Assembly (NCBI GenBank): GCA_030694425.1
Contig: JAUXYI010000079.1
Coordinates: 1-64,000, forward strand
Source: Thermodesulfovibrionia bacterium
GTDB lineage: Bacteria; Nitrospirota; Thermodesulfovibrionia; UBA6902; BMS3Bbin08
Direction of reading: 5' to 3'
Length of the DNA: 64,000 nt
Below the pieces are notes generated by a model. It searched no databases and was not told the DNA's origin. It worked only from the letters and a program-made list of their open reading frames with translations. The first letter of the stretch is position 1, and every line of letters starts with the position of its first letter. A program made the translations under genes and the position numbers. This document shows, piece after piece, positions 8,571 through 16,926 of the stretch.

Positions 8571-8805
8571 GATTCTAATATATATGAAAAAGAGGCATTA
8601 AATAACCTTATACTTTCCTTAAAAACCAAATGGCCTACTGCAAACTTTAAAATCTTTGGCTCTAAGGTGAGAGGTTTTTAATATAAATCTTTCTTCTGGA
8701 AGTAACATAAGTGTACTTATAGTTTCTGAAGAAGAATGGCAGAGGGGAAAAATTTCTGTTCTGCCTATTCGTTATTTCATTGAGAAAGAAGGGATGCCTT
8801 TATGA
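8571..8805 (+). pseudogene. Decayed MNT-type nucleotidyltransferase (MntA antitoxin remnant)
   Basis: Translating from 8571 gives an N-terminal helix followed by WPTANFKIFGSKVRG, the GSxxRG motif of minimal nucleotidyltransferases, then a stop right after it. After a deletion, a second open piece reads EEEWQRGKISVLPIRYFIEKEG, a typical C-terminus of these proteins. The central DxD part is missing. Its stop codon overlaps the ATG of the next remnant (ATGA), as in intact MNT/HEPN operons. An intact pair is at 60.6-61.4 kb. Confidence 0.75.
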
Positions 8806-8910
8806 GCGAGCAAGAGAATATTCAGGATGTTGTTATGTATTAGATAGGGAAGGCAAAAGAATCCCTACCAAAAGTGTCTTATGACAAGATTTTACTGGAG
8901 ATACCCGTAT
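8802..8910 (+). pseudogene. Decayed HEPN-domain toxin remnant
   Basis: Begins MSEQENIQDVV and is stopped within 13 codons by TAG. The following codons in frame read IGKAKESL, resembling the first helix of HEPN proteins. Position and four-base overlap with the MNT remnant identify it more than its sequence does. Downstream, up to 9279, I see no coding signal and no clear repeat. Confidence 0.5.
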
Positions 8911-9279
8911 AGTTTTATACTCTCACTTTCAGTCTCCCAATAAAATAAACGGTGCCCAGAAGTAGGGGTGAGAACCGCGTATCATCTCAATCTGTACCAT
9001 GCGTAGAACTTCATTTGATAGTACCGCAGCCATTTTCTGTAATGATTATGATACTTAGTTGGAATTGCCTTTTTAGCTAAAATTGCATTAAAACGAGTTT
9101 TTATGTCTGAAGAAATATCAAAAATAGTAGATATCCACTTTTCTGTATATCATTACAAAACGGGTGATATACAGCTAATTAGACATAATTAAGCCATAAA
9201 TAGCAAGAAAAATATTTTCTTTTGTATATCAATCTGTTAATATGCAGAAAACTATATATTAACTGGTTAGCGTAATAAA

Positions 9280-10623
9280 ATGAATCAAAATCAATATCTA
9301 TTTATTATCCTATTTATTTTTATCAATTTAATAAGTTGTTCAACCACAGAAAGAGCGGAACATCCAAAAAATATTTTAAGTCATAGTGATTTAGTAGTTT
9401 TAGAAAATACATTGAATGACAGAAATAACTTATCTTCGCTTTTACGAAATATTGCTATGATAGAATCTGAACTAAGACTTGCAAAAAACCCTTACGATGT
9501 TGAGAACAGTATAAAACGTGTTGAAAATCAAAGAGAAGGTCGTAAAGAGGAGATTGCTAATTTTAAAAGACGCATAGAGAATACCGAGATATTCTTAAAA
9601 AATAACTCTGATGATACTCTATCACTAAAGTTGGCTTCTTTTAAAGCGAACCTCAGAAAATATGAAGAGATAATTAATGAAAGTGAAGAGCGATTTAAGC
9701 AATCTCAATATCAATTTCAACTATTGAAAGATCAATATCTTGCCGATACAAGAAAAAAAGATGCTCGTAGAAAGTTTTATAAAGAGCACATTTTAAAAGG
9801 CATTGATGATATTGGTATAAATTCAGAATATATTTTTTCTAATGAGTCATCTATCGGAATTATTGAATCTTTATATTATTTTCAAAAAAGAATTTATCTT
9901 ACAGTCAAGCTAATTGTGCTTCCCCATTCACATGCATCTATTGAGGATTTTCACTTATATGACAAATATATAGGACATTTAGGTTCTCCAGAAGATAAAA
10001 GTAATTCATGGCTTTATGATTACAGAGATGAAAGTGAGCCTAATGTGTATATTTACAAAAGAGTTTTCTCATCTGAGAATATCCATAAGAATGGTGAGCT
10101 AAAAATTATTTTGCATGGTAGCAATGTTAACTATGAAAAGACACTAAAATATGCAGAATTAGATTATGGAAAAACTATTCCAGTTTCTAATGATGATTTC
10201 TCAAAAAGAGATATAAAAGAAAAAGACTTTGTTTCAGAGATAACTAAAATTCAAGGGAAACGTAAAGGAAACCATCTTCTTCTCCCTGTTCGGTTAGATA
10301 TACATGGCGATGAGATAGATACAGAATTACTTTTAGATACAGGAGCATCTATCACAACAATCCCCTATGATTTGTATAAAAGAGGAAACCCTATAAGTTT
10401 AACTGACTTAAAAAAAGAACAATTTCAAACAGCTAATGGAATTGTCATTGCATACATAGATCGGTTTAAATTGAAAACCTCTGCCTATACTAAAGAAATT
10501 GAAGTAGCTATCATTAATAATGATGTTTCACTTCTTGGTGCAAATTATTTTGAAGGTAATGTTTATACAATAGATTTAACAAACGAGTGTATTTATATAC
10601 ACCCTAAATACATTCAGAATTGA
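9280..10623 (+). CDS. Lipoprotein with C-terminal retropepsin-like aspartic protease domain
   Basis: 447 residues. The N-terminus is a lipoprotein signal (hydrophobic stretch then NLISC lipobox, Cys20). Residues about 60-170 are strongly charged and helical, likely coiled coil. A beta-rich middle follows. The last 120 residues contain LLLDTGASITTIP, the DTGA(S/T) active-site motif of clan AA aspartic proteases, and a VSLLGANYFEG strand corresponding to the second conserved retropepsin motif. It is therefore probably membrane-anchored in the periplasm and may cleave proteins as a homodimer. It is very AT-rich and sits alone in an accessory region, suggesting acquisition. The substrate is unknown. 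Confidence 0.75.
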   Translation: MNQNQYLFIILFIFINLISCSTTERAEHPKNILSHSDLVVLENTLNDRNNLSSLLRNIAMIESELRLAKNPYDVENSIKRVENQREGRKEEIANFKRRIENTEIFLKNNSDDTLSLKLASFKANLRKYEEIINESEERFKQSQYQFQLLKDQYLADTRKKDARRKFYKEHILKGIDDIGINSEYIFSNESSIGIIESLYYFQKRIYLTVKLIVLPHSHASIEDFHLYDKYIGHLGSPEDKSNSWLYDYRDESEPNVYIYKRVFSSENIHKNGELKIILHGSNVNYEKTLKYAELDYGKTIPVSNDDFSKRDIKEKDFVSEITKIQGKRKGNHLLLPVRLDIHGDEIDTELLLDTGASITTIPYDLYKRGNPISLTDLKKEQFQTANGIVIAYIDRFKLKTSAYTKEIEVAIINNDVSLLGANYFEGNVYTIDLTNECIYIHPKYIQN

Positions 10624-10708
10624 TACAGCCAATAAAGGCGTAAGTTTTATTAGTAAATTATATTTGATTAAGGCACATACATTTTGAGCATTATGTTTAC
10701 GATTGCAA

Positions 10709-10804
10709 ATGGGTGATTCAAAAAAACATCATTACTTGCCTCAGTTTTATCTTAAGGGCTTTAAAATAATACCTCAAAAGACAAAGTACGAAAACACACA
10801 GTCA
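10709..10804 (+). pseudogene. Truncated DUF4238-family gene, 5' end only
   Basis: From the ATG at 10709 the frame reads MGDSKKHHYLPQFYLKGF, the typical opening (KKHHYxPxFYL) of DUF4238 proteins, then runs into the RAYT element tag at 10806. No remainder is found beyond the element at 11765, so the gene was cut off, probably by insertion with loss of the rest. Confidence 0.65.
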
Positions 10805-10805
10805 T

Positions 10806-11764
10806 GGGGTCAGGTCTTGAAATATACACACAGTCATGGGGTCAGGTCTTGAAATATAAGTTTTAGTTTTGTTAAAATGTTTCATGGCAAGACCATTAAG
10901 GATAGAGTATGCAGGGGCAGTATATCATGTAACCTCAAGGGGCAATGCGAGAAAGAATATTTTCAAAGATGATAAAGATAAGGAAATATTTCTTGAAGTA
11001 TTAGGGAGAGTTGTAAAGAGGTATAATTGGTTATGTCATGCCTATTGCTTGATGGGTAATCACTATCATCTTTTAATAGAGACGCCTGACGCCAATCTGT
11101 CAAAAGGGATGAGACAGCTCAATGGGGTATATACACAGAGGTATAATCAAAGGCATAAAAAGACAGGGCATATTTTTCAGGGTAGGTATAAAGCAATATT
11201 GGTAGAGAAAGAGAGTCATCTACTTGAACTATGCCGGTATGTGGTATTAAATCCTGTAAGAGCGGGAATAGTAGAAAGACCTGAAGACTGGAAATGGAGT
11301 AGCTATTTAGCAACCGCTGGAATAAAGAGAGCACCAGAGTATCTGACAACGGACTGGATACTTGGACAATTTGAGAATAAGAGAAGAGATGCCGAGAAGC
11401 AATATAAAGAGTTTGCCATATCTGGAATTAAGGAAGAATCTCCGTGGAAAAAACTTCAAGGTCAGGTATTGCTTGGAGGGGAAGGATTTATAGAGAAATT
11501 CAGAGACTTATTATCTAAGAAAGAGGATATGAGAGAGATACCGAGACTCCAGCGGTATGTATGTAGACCCAAAATTGGAGATTTATTTAAAAGAGAAAAA
11601 ATATCAACCAAGCACATAAGGAATGGAAAGATATATAATGCTCATATAAAATATGGCTACACCCTTAAAGAGATTGCTGATTTTTTAGGTATTCACTACA
11701 CTACGGTAAGCAAGGTAATAAAGGGGAAAGAAGATTGAAAACTAATATTTCAAGACCTGACCCC
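10806..11764 (+). mobile_element. RAYT element with GGGGTCAGGTCTTGAAATAT terminal tags
   Basis: Two direct copies of GGGGTCAGGTCTTGAAATAT (10806-10825 and 10838-10857) precede the transposase gene. One inverted copy, ATATTTCAAGACCTGACCCC, follows it (11745-11764). This is the layout of REP-associated Y1 transposases, which mobilise short palindromic tags. Insertion left a truncated DUF4238 gene on its left side. Confidence 0.8.
10884..11738 (+). CDS. REP-associated tyrosine (Y1, HUH) transposase
   Basis: 284 residues from the ATG opening MARPLRIEY, a conserved N-terminus; the track's upstream TTG start lacks support. The HUH motif is NHYHLLIET at about residue 60. The conserved blocks GHIFQGRYKAI and LCRYVVLNPVRAG follow, with a DnaA/HTH-like segment at the end (LKEIADFLGIHYTTVSKVI). 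The catalytic tyrosine probably lies near TQRYNQ. Such enzymes nick single-stranded DNA at REP hairpins. The reading frame is intact, so it could be active. Confidence 0.88.
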   Translation: MARPLRIEYAGAVYHVTSRGNARKNIFKDDKDKEIFLEVLGRVVKRYNWLCHAYCLMGNHYHLLIETPDANLSKGMRQLNGVYTQRYNQRHKKTGHIFQGRYKAILVEKESHLLELCRYVVLNPVRAGIVERPEDWKWSSYLATAGIKRAPEYLTTDWILGQFENKRRDAEKQYKEFAISGIKEESPWKKLQGQVLLGGEGFIEKFRDLLSKKEDMREIPRLQRYVCRPKIGDLFKREKISTKHIRNGKIYNAHIKYGYTLKEIADFLGIHYTTVSKVIKGKED

Positions 11765-11888
11765 AAACCTCTCCTGCTGCATATTGTCGAGTAGTGCATC
11801 TTCAGATAACCTGATACCTTTTTCTGACTGTAGCCATACCCCTCTAACGCGTGGCAGACCTGCCCCTAAGTAGCTATAATTCTAGTTG

Positions 11889-11917
11889 TTGACACAGCCC
11901 TTTATTGCACGTACACT
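11889..11917 (+). promoter_or_regulatory. Candidate promoter of the mazEF-like pair
   Basis: TTGACA (11889-11894), a 17-base spacer and TACACT (11912-11917) form a sigma-70-type promoter. The -10 region lies in an imperfect palindrome ACGTACACTATACGTAT, a plausible autorepressor operator. AGGAGG follows at 11931 and fixes the antitoxin start at 11943. Confidence 0.5.
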
Positions 11918-11942
11918 ATACGTATAGCAAAGGAGGATGTCG

Positions 11943-12173
11943 ATGCAAAAAAAATTGACCATAACCGTAGATAAGGAAGTTTATGAAGGACTTCATAAGA
12001 CCATCGGGCCCCGCAAAATCAGCAAATTTGTTGAGGGATTGGTTCGCCCACATGTAGTTCGCCCAAACCTGGAATTAGCATACTCCCAAATGTCAAAAGA
12101 CAAGAAACGGGAAGCGGAAGCCTTGGATTGGGCAGAGACGACTTTCAAGGATATAGCACATGAAAAGAGGTGA
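11943..12173 (+). CDS. MazE-like antitoxin
   Basis: 76 residues. The N-terminal half (KLTITVDKEVYEGL...GPRKISKFVEGLVRPHV) has the look of a ribbon-helix-helix DNA-binding domain, and the acidic helical C-terminal half would wrap the toxin. I start it at 11943, six bases after AGGAGG, rather than at 11937, where the ribosome site would touch the start. The gene overlaps the toxin start by 14 bases. The palindromic promoter just upstream suggests autorepression. Confidence 0.75.
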   Translation: MQKKLTITVDKEVYEGLHKTIGPRKISKFVEGLVRPHVVRPNLELAYSQMSKDKKREAEALDWAETTFKDIAHEKR

Positions 12174-12489
12174 GGTCTGGTGGGTTAATTTCGATCCTTC
12201 TGTAGGCGGAGAGATTAGGAAAAAACGTCCTGCAGTGATCGTTAGTAACAATGCATCAAACAAGTTCCTGAATCGAGTTCAAGTTGTTCCTCTAACCAGC
12301 AAGACAGATCATCTTTATCCAAGTGAGGCACTGGTTTTATTTGACGGTAAAGAGAGCAAGGCAATGGAAGGATACATTTCAGGAAATTCATCAATTTTGT
12401 CTTTACGGGATATAACATTAATTCAGGAGATTTTCTTTTTCTCTATCATCTTCTTTGCCTTTTGCAAAATTTCCTTCTCCCCTTTATAA
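12160..12489 (+). CDS. MazF/PemK-family toxin with aberrant C-terminus (possibly inactive)
   Basis: 109 residues. The first 75 are classical MazF: RGEVWWVNFDPSVGGE, KKRPAVIVS and RVQVVPLTS form the ribonuclease barrel. After KAMEG the sequence departs from the family: the usual final helix is replaced by a hydrophobic tail (EIFFFSIIFFAF) read from the antisense of the convergent NUDIX gene. The 3' end was therefore probably lost by deletion and the frame now runs into the neighbour. Without the last helix, folding and dimerisation are doubtful. Confidence 0.7.
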   Translation: MKRGEVWWVNFDPSVGGEIRKKRPAVIVSNNASNKFLNRVQVVPLTSKTDHLYPSEALVLFDGKESKAMEGYISGNSSILSLRDITLIQEIFFFSIIFFAFCKISFSPL

Positions 12490-12878
12490 GCCAGCTTACC
12501 TATTGCCTCTTCTATTGGAAACCATTGGGCGTCATCTACTTCCCGGTCATGTTCATCAGTATTTCCGCTCTTATATTCCATAAGATAAAAATAAACAGTC
12601 TTATTGAATCTCACATTTTCATCCTTAATAAAATACCAGTAGGAAATCTTTCCTATTTTATCGATAACCTCTCCTGACAGCCCTGTTTCCTCCCTCACCT
12701 CTCTTACAGCGGCTGTCTGAAAATCCTCGTTTTTGTCAATAGCGCCCTTAGGCAGACACCACACTGTCTTATTTTTTACAGCTATAAGCGCAACCTCAAT
12801 GCCTTTTCTTGAATTGCGAAATATAACCCCTCCTGATGATGTTTGCTTTTTTATGGCTGCTGGTCTTGTAGTTGCCAC
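12423..12878 (-). CDS. NUDIX hydrolase
   Basis: 151 residues. The Nudix box is intact: GAIDKNEDFQTAAVREVREETGL matches Gx5Ex7REUxEExGU. The N-terminal GGVIFRNSRKGIEVALI and the WCLPKG strand resemble bacterial Ap4A/diphosphoinositol-type or mRNA-decapping-like NUDIX proteins. Nucleoside diphosphate substrates are likely; the exact one cannot be told. It lies 10 bases downstream of rseP on the same strand and may be the last gene of that operon. Its 3' end overlaps the damaged mazF-like gene. Confidence 0.85.
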   Translation of the reverse strand: MATTRPAAIKKQTSSGGVIFRNSRKGIEVALIAVKNKTVWCLPKGAIDKNEDFQTAAVREVREETGLSGEVIDKIGKISYWYFIKDENVRFNKTVYFYLMEYKSGNTDEHDREVDDAQWFPIEEAIGKLAYKGEKEILQKAKKMIEKKKIS

Positions 12879-12887
12879 AGATTTTAA

Positions 12888-13988
12888 TTACTTTCCATGT
12901 ATCCATGGAACAATAACTCTTACAATATCATTATAAAAAACAAATACTATCAATAAAATCAATAATGCCATACCGATTTTGGTCACGGCATTCATTATTT
13001 TATCACTTAAAGCCTTGCCCCTTACCGCCTCAATGGATAAAAACATCAAATGCCCTCCGTCAAGGACAGGGACAGGGAAAAGATTGAAAATGGCAAGGTT
13101 AATACTTATTATGGCAATAAGATTAAAATAGGTAAAAACCCCTGCAGAAGCAGCTTTTGCTGCTATATCTATGATAAGTATAGGGCCTCCAATCTGTTTT
13201 GCCGCGACACCACCCGTCAACATCTTTCCAACGATTTTCAGCGTGAGGACGCTCCAATCATAAACAGCCTCAAGCCCTTTTAAGGGCGCATATATAATTC
13301 CACTGCTCTGTATTACTTTGAAATCTAATTTCTTGGAAATCCCTATTCTTCCAACTGTGACCTCTTTGCCTGCTTCATCCTTAATTTTTGTAGGCTCAGG
13401 GGTCACTTTGAAATCAATCAAACCGCTATCCCTCTTCACTTTAAGGCTGAGTTCCTTTTCAGGGCTTTTTGAAAAAATCTCAGCCATTTCATTCCAGTCA
13501 TGTACAGGCGTGTCATCAATTGAGACAATGGTATCTCCTTCCTTCAGTCCTGCTTTCATAGCAGGAGAGCCCTCTGCAACACCTTCAATGGTGGTTGTCA
13601 TGCTGTTTAAATTGGGTATCGCCACAGGAAGCTTTACCCCGAGAAAGACAACAAAAATAAGATAAGCTAATATGAGATTGAAAACCGGCCCTGCAAGGAC
13701 AATCGCTGCCCTTTTCCATACAGGCTGGTAGTTAAATGCCCTTGGCTTGTCTTCTTCTTTAATCTCTTCTCCTATCTCCTCGCCCAGTGGTTTTACATAG
13801 CCTCCAATTGGAATCGCTGAAATCATATACTCGGTATCTCCGATTTTTTTGCCTATGAGTTTGGGGCCAAGACCAAAGGAAAACTTCAATACCTTTACCC
13901 CCATGAGCTTAGCAAGAAGAAAATGTCCAAGCTCGTGGAAAAAAATCAATAAACCGAAAAGGAATACTGCCGCCCAAAAAGTTATCAT
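12888..13988 (-). CDS. rseP: Site-2 zinc metalloprotease RseP
   Basis: 366 residues, the common length of RseP/YaeL with one PDZ domain. The first membrane segment holds the zinc site FFHELGHFLLAKLMG. A PDZ domain spans about residues 120-210 (VAEGSPAMKAGLKEGDTIVSI). The third zinc ligand is in PVLDGGHLMF. It cleaves transmembrane anti-sigma factors or signal peptides in the inner membrane. The gene order uppS-cdsA-dxr-rseP is the widespread envelope/isoprenoid cluster. Confidence 0.93.
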   Translation of the reverse strand: MITFWAAVFLFGLLIFFHELGHFLLAKLMGVKVLKFSFGLGPKLIGKKIGDTEYMISAIPIGGYVKPLGEEIGEEIKEEDKPRAFNYQPVWKRAAIVLAGPVFNLILAYLIFVVFLGVKLPVAIPNLNSMTTTIEGVAEGSPAMKAGLKEGDTIVSIDDTPVHDWNEMAEIFSKSPEKELSLKVKRDSGLIDFKVTPEPTKIKDEAGKEVTVGRIGISKKLDFKVIQSSGIIYAPLKGLEAVYDWSVLTLKIVGKMLTGGVAAKQIGGPILIIDIAAKAASAGVFTYFNLIAIISINLAIFNLFPVPVLDGGHLMFLSIEAVRGKALSDKIMNAVTKIGMALLILLIVFVFYNDIVRVIVPWIHGK

Positions 13989-14003
13989 TTTTTAATCCTT
14001 TCA

Positions 14004-15167
14004 TTATGTTTGAATTCTTTTTACTGACTCAATAAGATGTTCTGCCTCTCCCCTTGCCCAGTTTGACGCATCAATAATACTTTCAATGGTATTACACTCT
14101 GAGACCTCGTGCTGAGCCATTGTATTAGAAACTATATCCGGAATTTCTGTAAAAAGAATTCTTCTATTTAAAAATGCATCCACTGCAATTTCATTTGCTG
14201 CATTCAGCACTGAAGGCATTGTTCCGCCTGCTTTCAGCGCATCATACGTTAAAGAGAGGCAGCGGTATTTAACAAAATCAGGCTCTTCAAAGGTAAGTTC
14301 TTTCACCCTGGAAAAATCAAGAGGGGGAAGCACATCTTCAAATCTATCAGGATAAGAAAGCGCATAACTTATGGGGCCTTTCATATCAGGCACTGACATT
14401 TGCGCCATAATACTGCCGTCAATAAATTCAACCATAGAGTGGACTATGCTCTGCGGGTGAAGAAGAACCTTAATTTTTTCAACCGGCACTCCAAAAAGCC
14501 AGTATGCCTCAATTACCTCCAGTCCTTTGTTCATAAGGGTTGCTGAGTCTATTGTGATCTTTTTCCCCATTTGCCAGTTGGGGTGTTTTAAAGCTGCCTC
14601 AGGGGTTACTGTTTCAAGCTCTGATATTGATTTATTAAGAAACGGGCCTCCAGAGGCTGTTAGAATAATCCTTCTAATCTCATCTTTTTTCCTGCCAGCA
14701 AGACACTGAAAGATTGCACTGTGTTCACTATCAACAGGGATTATTGATACCCCCTTTTTTGAAGCCTCGGACATGATAATTGAGCCTGCCATTACAATGG
14801 ATTCCTTAGAAGCAAGCGCTATATTTTTTCCGGCGCTTACAGCAGCAAATGTAGGCATGAGACCAGCAGAGCCGACTATTGCAGAAACTACCATATCCGC
14901 ATGCCCGAGGGTCGCTACTTCTATGAGCCCCTTTTCACCTGTCAGAATCTCTACCGGAAGATTTTTCTTCTTTAATTCTCCGGCAGCAGACTCATCATAA
15001 ACAGCAACAACTTCGGGATTAAAGGTATTTATCTGGGATTCCAGCAAATTAATGTTATTTTTTGCAGCAATACCGATAACCTTGAACTTGCCGGGAAACT
15101 GCCTTACGACTTCAAGGGTCGTTCTGCCTATAGAACCGGTAGAGCCTAATATGCAAATCTTCTTCAC
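14004..15167 (-). CDS. dxr: 1-deoxy-D-xylulose 5-phosphate reductoisomerase
   Basis: 387 residues, full length. It opens with the NADPH fold LGSTGSIGRTTLEVV. The metal/substrate site is VDSEHSAIFQCL (about residue 145) and the GGPF and WQMGKKITIDSATLMNKGLEVIEA-type blocks are present. Second step of the MEP isoprenoid pathway. It overlaps cdsA by four bases (ATGA) and precedes rseP by 15 bases, indicating one operon. Confidence 0.95.
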   Translation of the reverse strand: MKKICILGSTGSIGRTTLEVVRQFPGKFKVIGIAAKNNINLLESQINTFNPEVVAVYDESAAGELKKKNLPVEILTGEKGLIEVATLGHADMVVSAIVGSAGLMPTFAAVSAGKNIALASKESIVMAGSIIMSEASKKGVSIIPVDSEHSAIFQCLAGRKKDEIRRIILTASGGPFLNKSISELETVTPEAALKHPNWQMGKKITIDSATLMNKGLEVIEAYWLFGVPVEKIKVLLHPQSIVHSMVEFIDGSIMAQMSVPDMKGPISYALSYPDRFEDVLPPLDFSRVKELTFEEPDFVKYRCLSLTYDALKAGGTMPSVLNAANEIAVDAFLNRRILFTEIPDIVSNTMAQHEVSECNTIESIIDASNWARGEAEHLIESVKRIQT

Positions 15168-15979
15168 GAATACCTCAAAAGAAGATAAAGAATTGGTCCT
15201 GCAATAAGAACACTGTCAATTTTATCAAGTAAACCGCCGTGTCCTGGAATAAGATTGCTTGAATCTTTCACACCAGCATCGCGTTTAAACATAGATTCAA
15301 TTAAATCACCTATCAATGCCGCTATCCCCAGAACAGCGCCGGTTACAATTGCCTTCATCATTGTAATATCATTTACATTAAAGATAATCTTCATAATTAC
15401 AGCCCCGACAGTCCCTCCAAGCATGCTTCCAAAAGCGCCTTCAACAGTTTTATTAGGGCTTATTGCAGGATATAATTTATTCTTTCCCAAAAATGTGCCG
15501 ATATAGTAAGCTGCGCTGTCTGCAATCCAGACTGAACCATAAAGAAAAAATATATGCCTTGCGCCAAGAACATCATCCCTCAGAAACCACTGGAAGCTCA
15601 AAAAACCAGCTATATATAAAAACCCAACACCAATGGGACCAATCTCTGACATGCTTCCTAACGGGGTTCTAATGGTTAAAAGCCTTATTAATAATAAAAG
15701 AAGTAAGCCGATAAAAATACCGTCAAGAAAATATGCCGGGTGGACACAGGATATATAAAATAGTATGCCGCCGATTAAGGTACCCGGCAAATAAAGCTTT
15801 AGAGGCACCTTATACATAACATAGAACTCGCGCATAGCAAGCACACTAATACCAACAAGCAACGTTAAGAAGTAAGGCGGCGGCAAAAAATAAATATAAG
15901 CAATTAAACATGGCAAAATAACCGCCGCTGCAATAAGCCTTTTTAAACCCAAGTTTCTCTCTCCCATTAAATCTTTCAC
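15164..15979 (-). CDS. cdsA: Phosphatidate cytidylyltransferase
   Basis: 271 residues with about eight membrane segments. The C-terminal signature S-x3-KR-x4-K-D-x5-G-H-G-G-x2-D-R is present as SMFKRDAGVKDSSNLIPGHG with the following DKID. A GTFLGKNKLYPAISPNKTVEG loop precedes it, as in other CdsA proteins. It makes CDP-diacylglycerol for phospholipid synthesis in the inner membrane. Coupled to dxr by a four-base overlap and five bases from uppS. Confidence 0.94.
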   Translation of the reverse strand: MKDLMGERNLGLKRLIAAAVILPCLIAYIYFLPPPYFLTLLVGISVLAMREFYVMYKVPLKLYLPGTLIGGILFYISCVHPAYFLDGIFIGLLLLLLIRLLTIRTPLGSMSEIGPIGVGFLYIAGFLSFQWFLRDDVLGARHIFFLYGSVWIADSAAYYIGTFLGKNKLYPAISPNKTVEGAFGSMLGGTVGAVIMKIIFNVNDITMMKAIVTGAVLGIAALIGDLIESMFKRDAGVKDSSNLIPGHGGLLDKIDSVLIAGPILYLLLRYS

Positions 15980-15983
15980 TTAA

Positions 15984-16688
15984 TTACTTAGAGCTGCAGA
16001 TTTTCGGCAAGGCGCCAAACCTTCTCTCTCTTCTCTGATATTCTCCGATAGCGGCTATAAACTCATCTTTTGTGAAATCGGGCCACATTGTTTCTGTAAA
16101 ATACAATTCGGAGTATGCAGACTGCCAGAGCAAAAAGTTGCTGAGTCTCATTTCTCCACTTGTGCGTATTATTAAATCAGGGGCCGGGAGTCCTTTTGTA
16201 TATAGATAATTTTCAAAAGTATTTTCGTTAATTTCTTGAGGCGTTAAGCCATCTTTCATCATACGCTTAACCGCTCTTAGTATTTCCTCCCTGCCGCCAT
16301 AGCTAATTGCCGCTGTAAGTGAAAGCCCGTTATTCCCTCTGGTTAACAATTCAAAGTCCTTTAGCAATGTTTGAATGTTCTGCGGGAGTTTCTCTATATT
16401 CCCAATGACTCTGAATACTATATTGTCCTTTGCAAGTTTTTCCATTTCATTTTTAAGATATAAAATCAGAAGGCTCATAAGGGCATTTACCTCGTTTTTT
16501 GGTCTCTGCCAGTTCTCCATTGAAAAGACATAAAGGGTAAGGGCTTTAAGGTCTAAGCCAATAGAGGCGTTAATAATATCTCCTACTCTTTTGACGCCTT
16601 CCCTATGCCCTTCAATCCTTGAAAGACCCCTGAGTTCAGCCCACCGGCCGTTTCCATCCATGATTAATGCTACATGCTTTATATCCAT
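15984..16688 (-). CDS. uppS: Undecaprenyl diphosphate synthase
   Basis: 234 residues from ATG at 16688 (MDIKHVALIMDGNGRWAE, the usual UppS opening). The track start 69 bases upstream adds residues encoded by an intergenic ATCTGTG repeat and is rejected. Catalytic Asp lies in MDGNGRWA. The C-terminal substrate block is PDLIIRTSGEMRLSNFLLWQ with ELYF and WPDF following. It condenses IPP onto FPP to make the C55 carrier for peptidoglycan and LPS. Confidence 0.94.
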   Translation of the reverse strand: MDIKHVALIMDGNGRWAELRGLSRIEGHREGVKRVGDIINASIGLDLKALTLYVFSMENWQRPKNEVNALMSLLILYLKNEMEKLAKDNIVFRVIGNIEKLPQNIQTLLKDFELLTRGNNGLSLTAAISYGGREEILRAVKRMMKDGLTPQEINENTFENYLYTKGLPAPDLIIRTSGEMRLSNFLLWQSAYSELYFTETMWPDFTKDEFIAAIGEYQRRERRFGALPKICSSK

Positions 16689-16910
16689 CTTAAACACCTT
16701 TAAACCACAGGCACTGAGACACTGAGAAATTAGATCCACAGATTTCGCAGATGACACAGATTAAGAAAAAGCTTCTCAAAACAAAAAAATCTGTGAAAAT
16801 CTGTGTAATCTGTGGATAAATCTTATTCTTCTCTGTGTCCTATATAAAACAGTCTGTGTCTGTCTGTGGCTATCTTTCTCCGTGTCTCCGTGGTTTCATT
16901 CTGTAACTAA
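16689..16910. repeat. Intergenic ATCTGTG(T/G) / CTCCGTG repeats
   Basis: The gap upstream of uppS holds repeated phrases such as AATCTGTG(A/T)AA, CACAGATT, TCTGTGTAATCTGTGGAT and CTCCGTGTCTCCGTGG on both strands. Similar phrases reappear at 37510-37665. No gene is visible. Confidence 0.6.
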
Positions 16911-16926
16911 TCTTCATATTTTTGTT

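Noticed and set aside
8910-9279. Further gene between the HEPN remnant and the retropepsin gene
   Set aside because: All frames are broken by stops and no family motif is seen on either strand.
16689-16757. N-terminal extension of UppS in the track
   Set aside because: The extra residues are encoded by an intergenic ATCTGTG repeat; family members begin at the MDGNGRW block.
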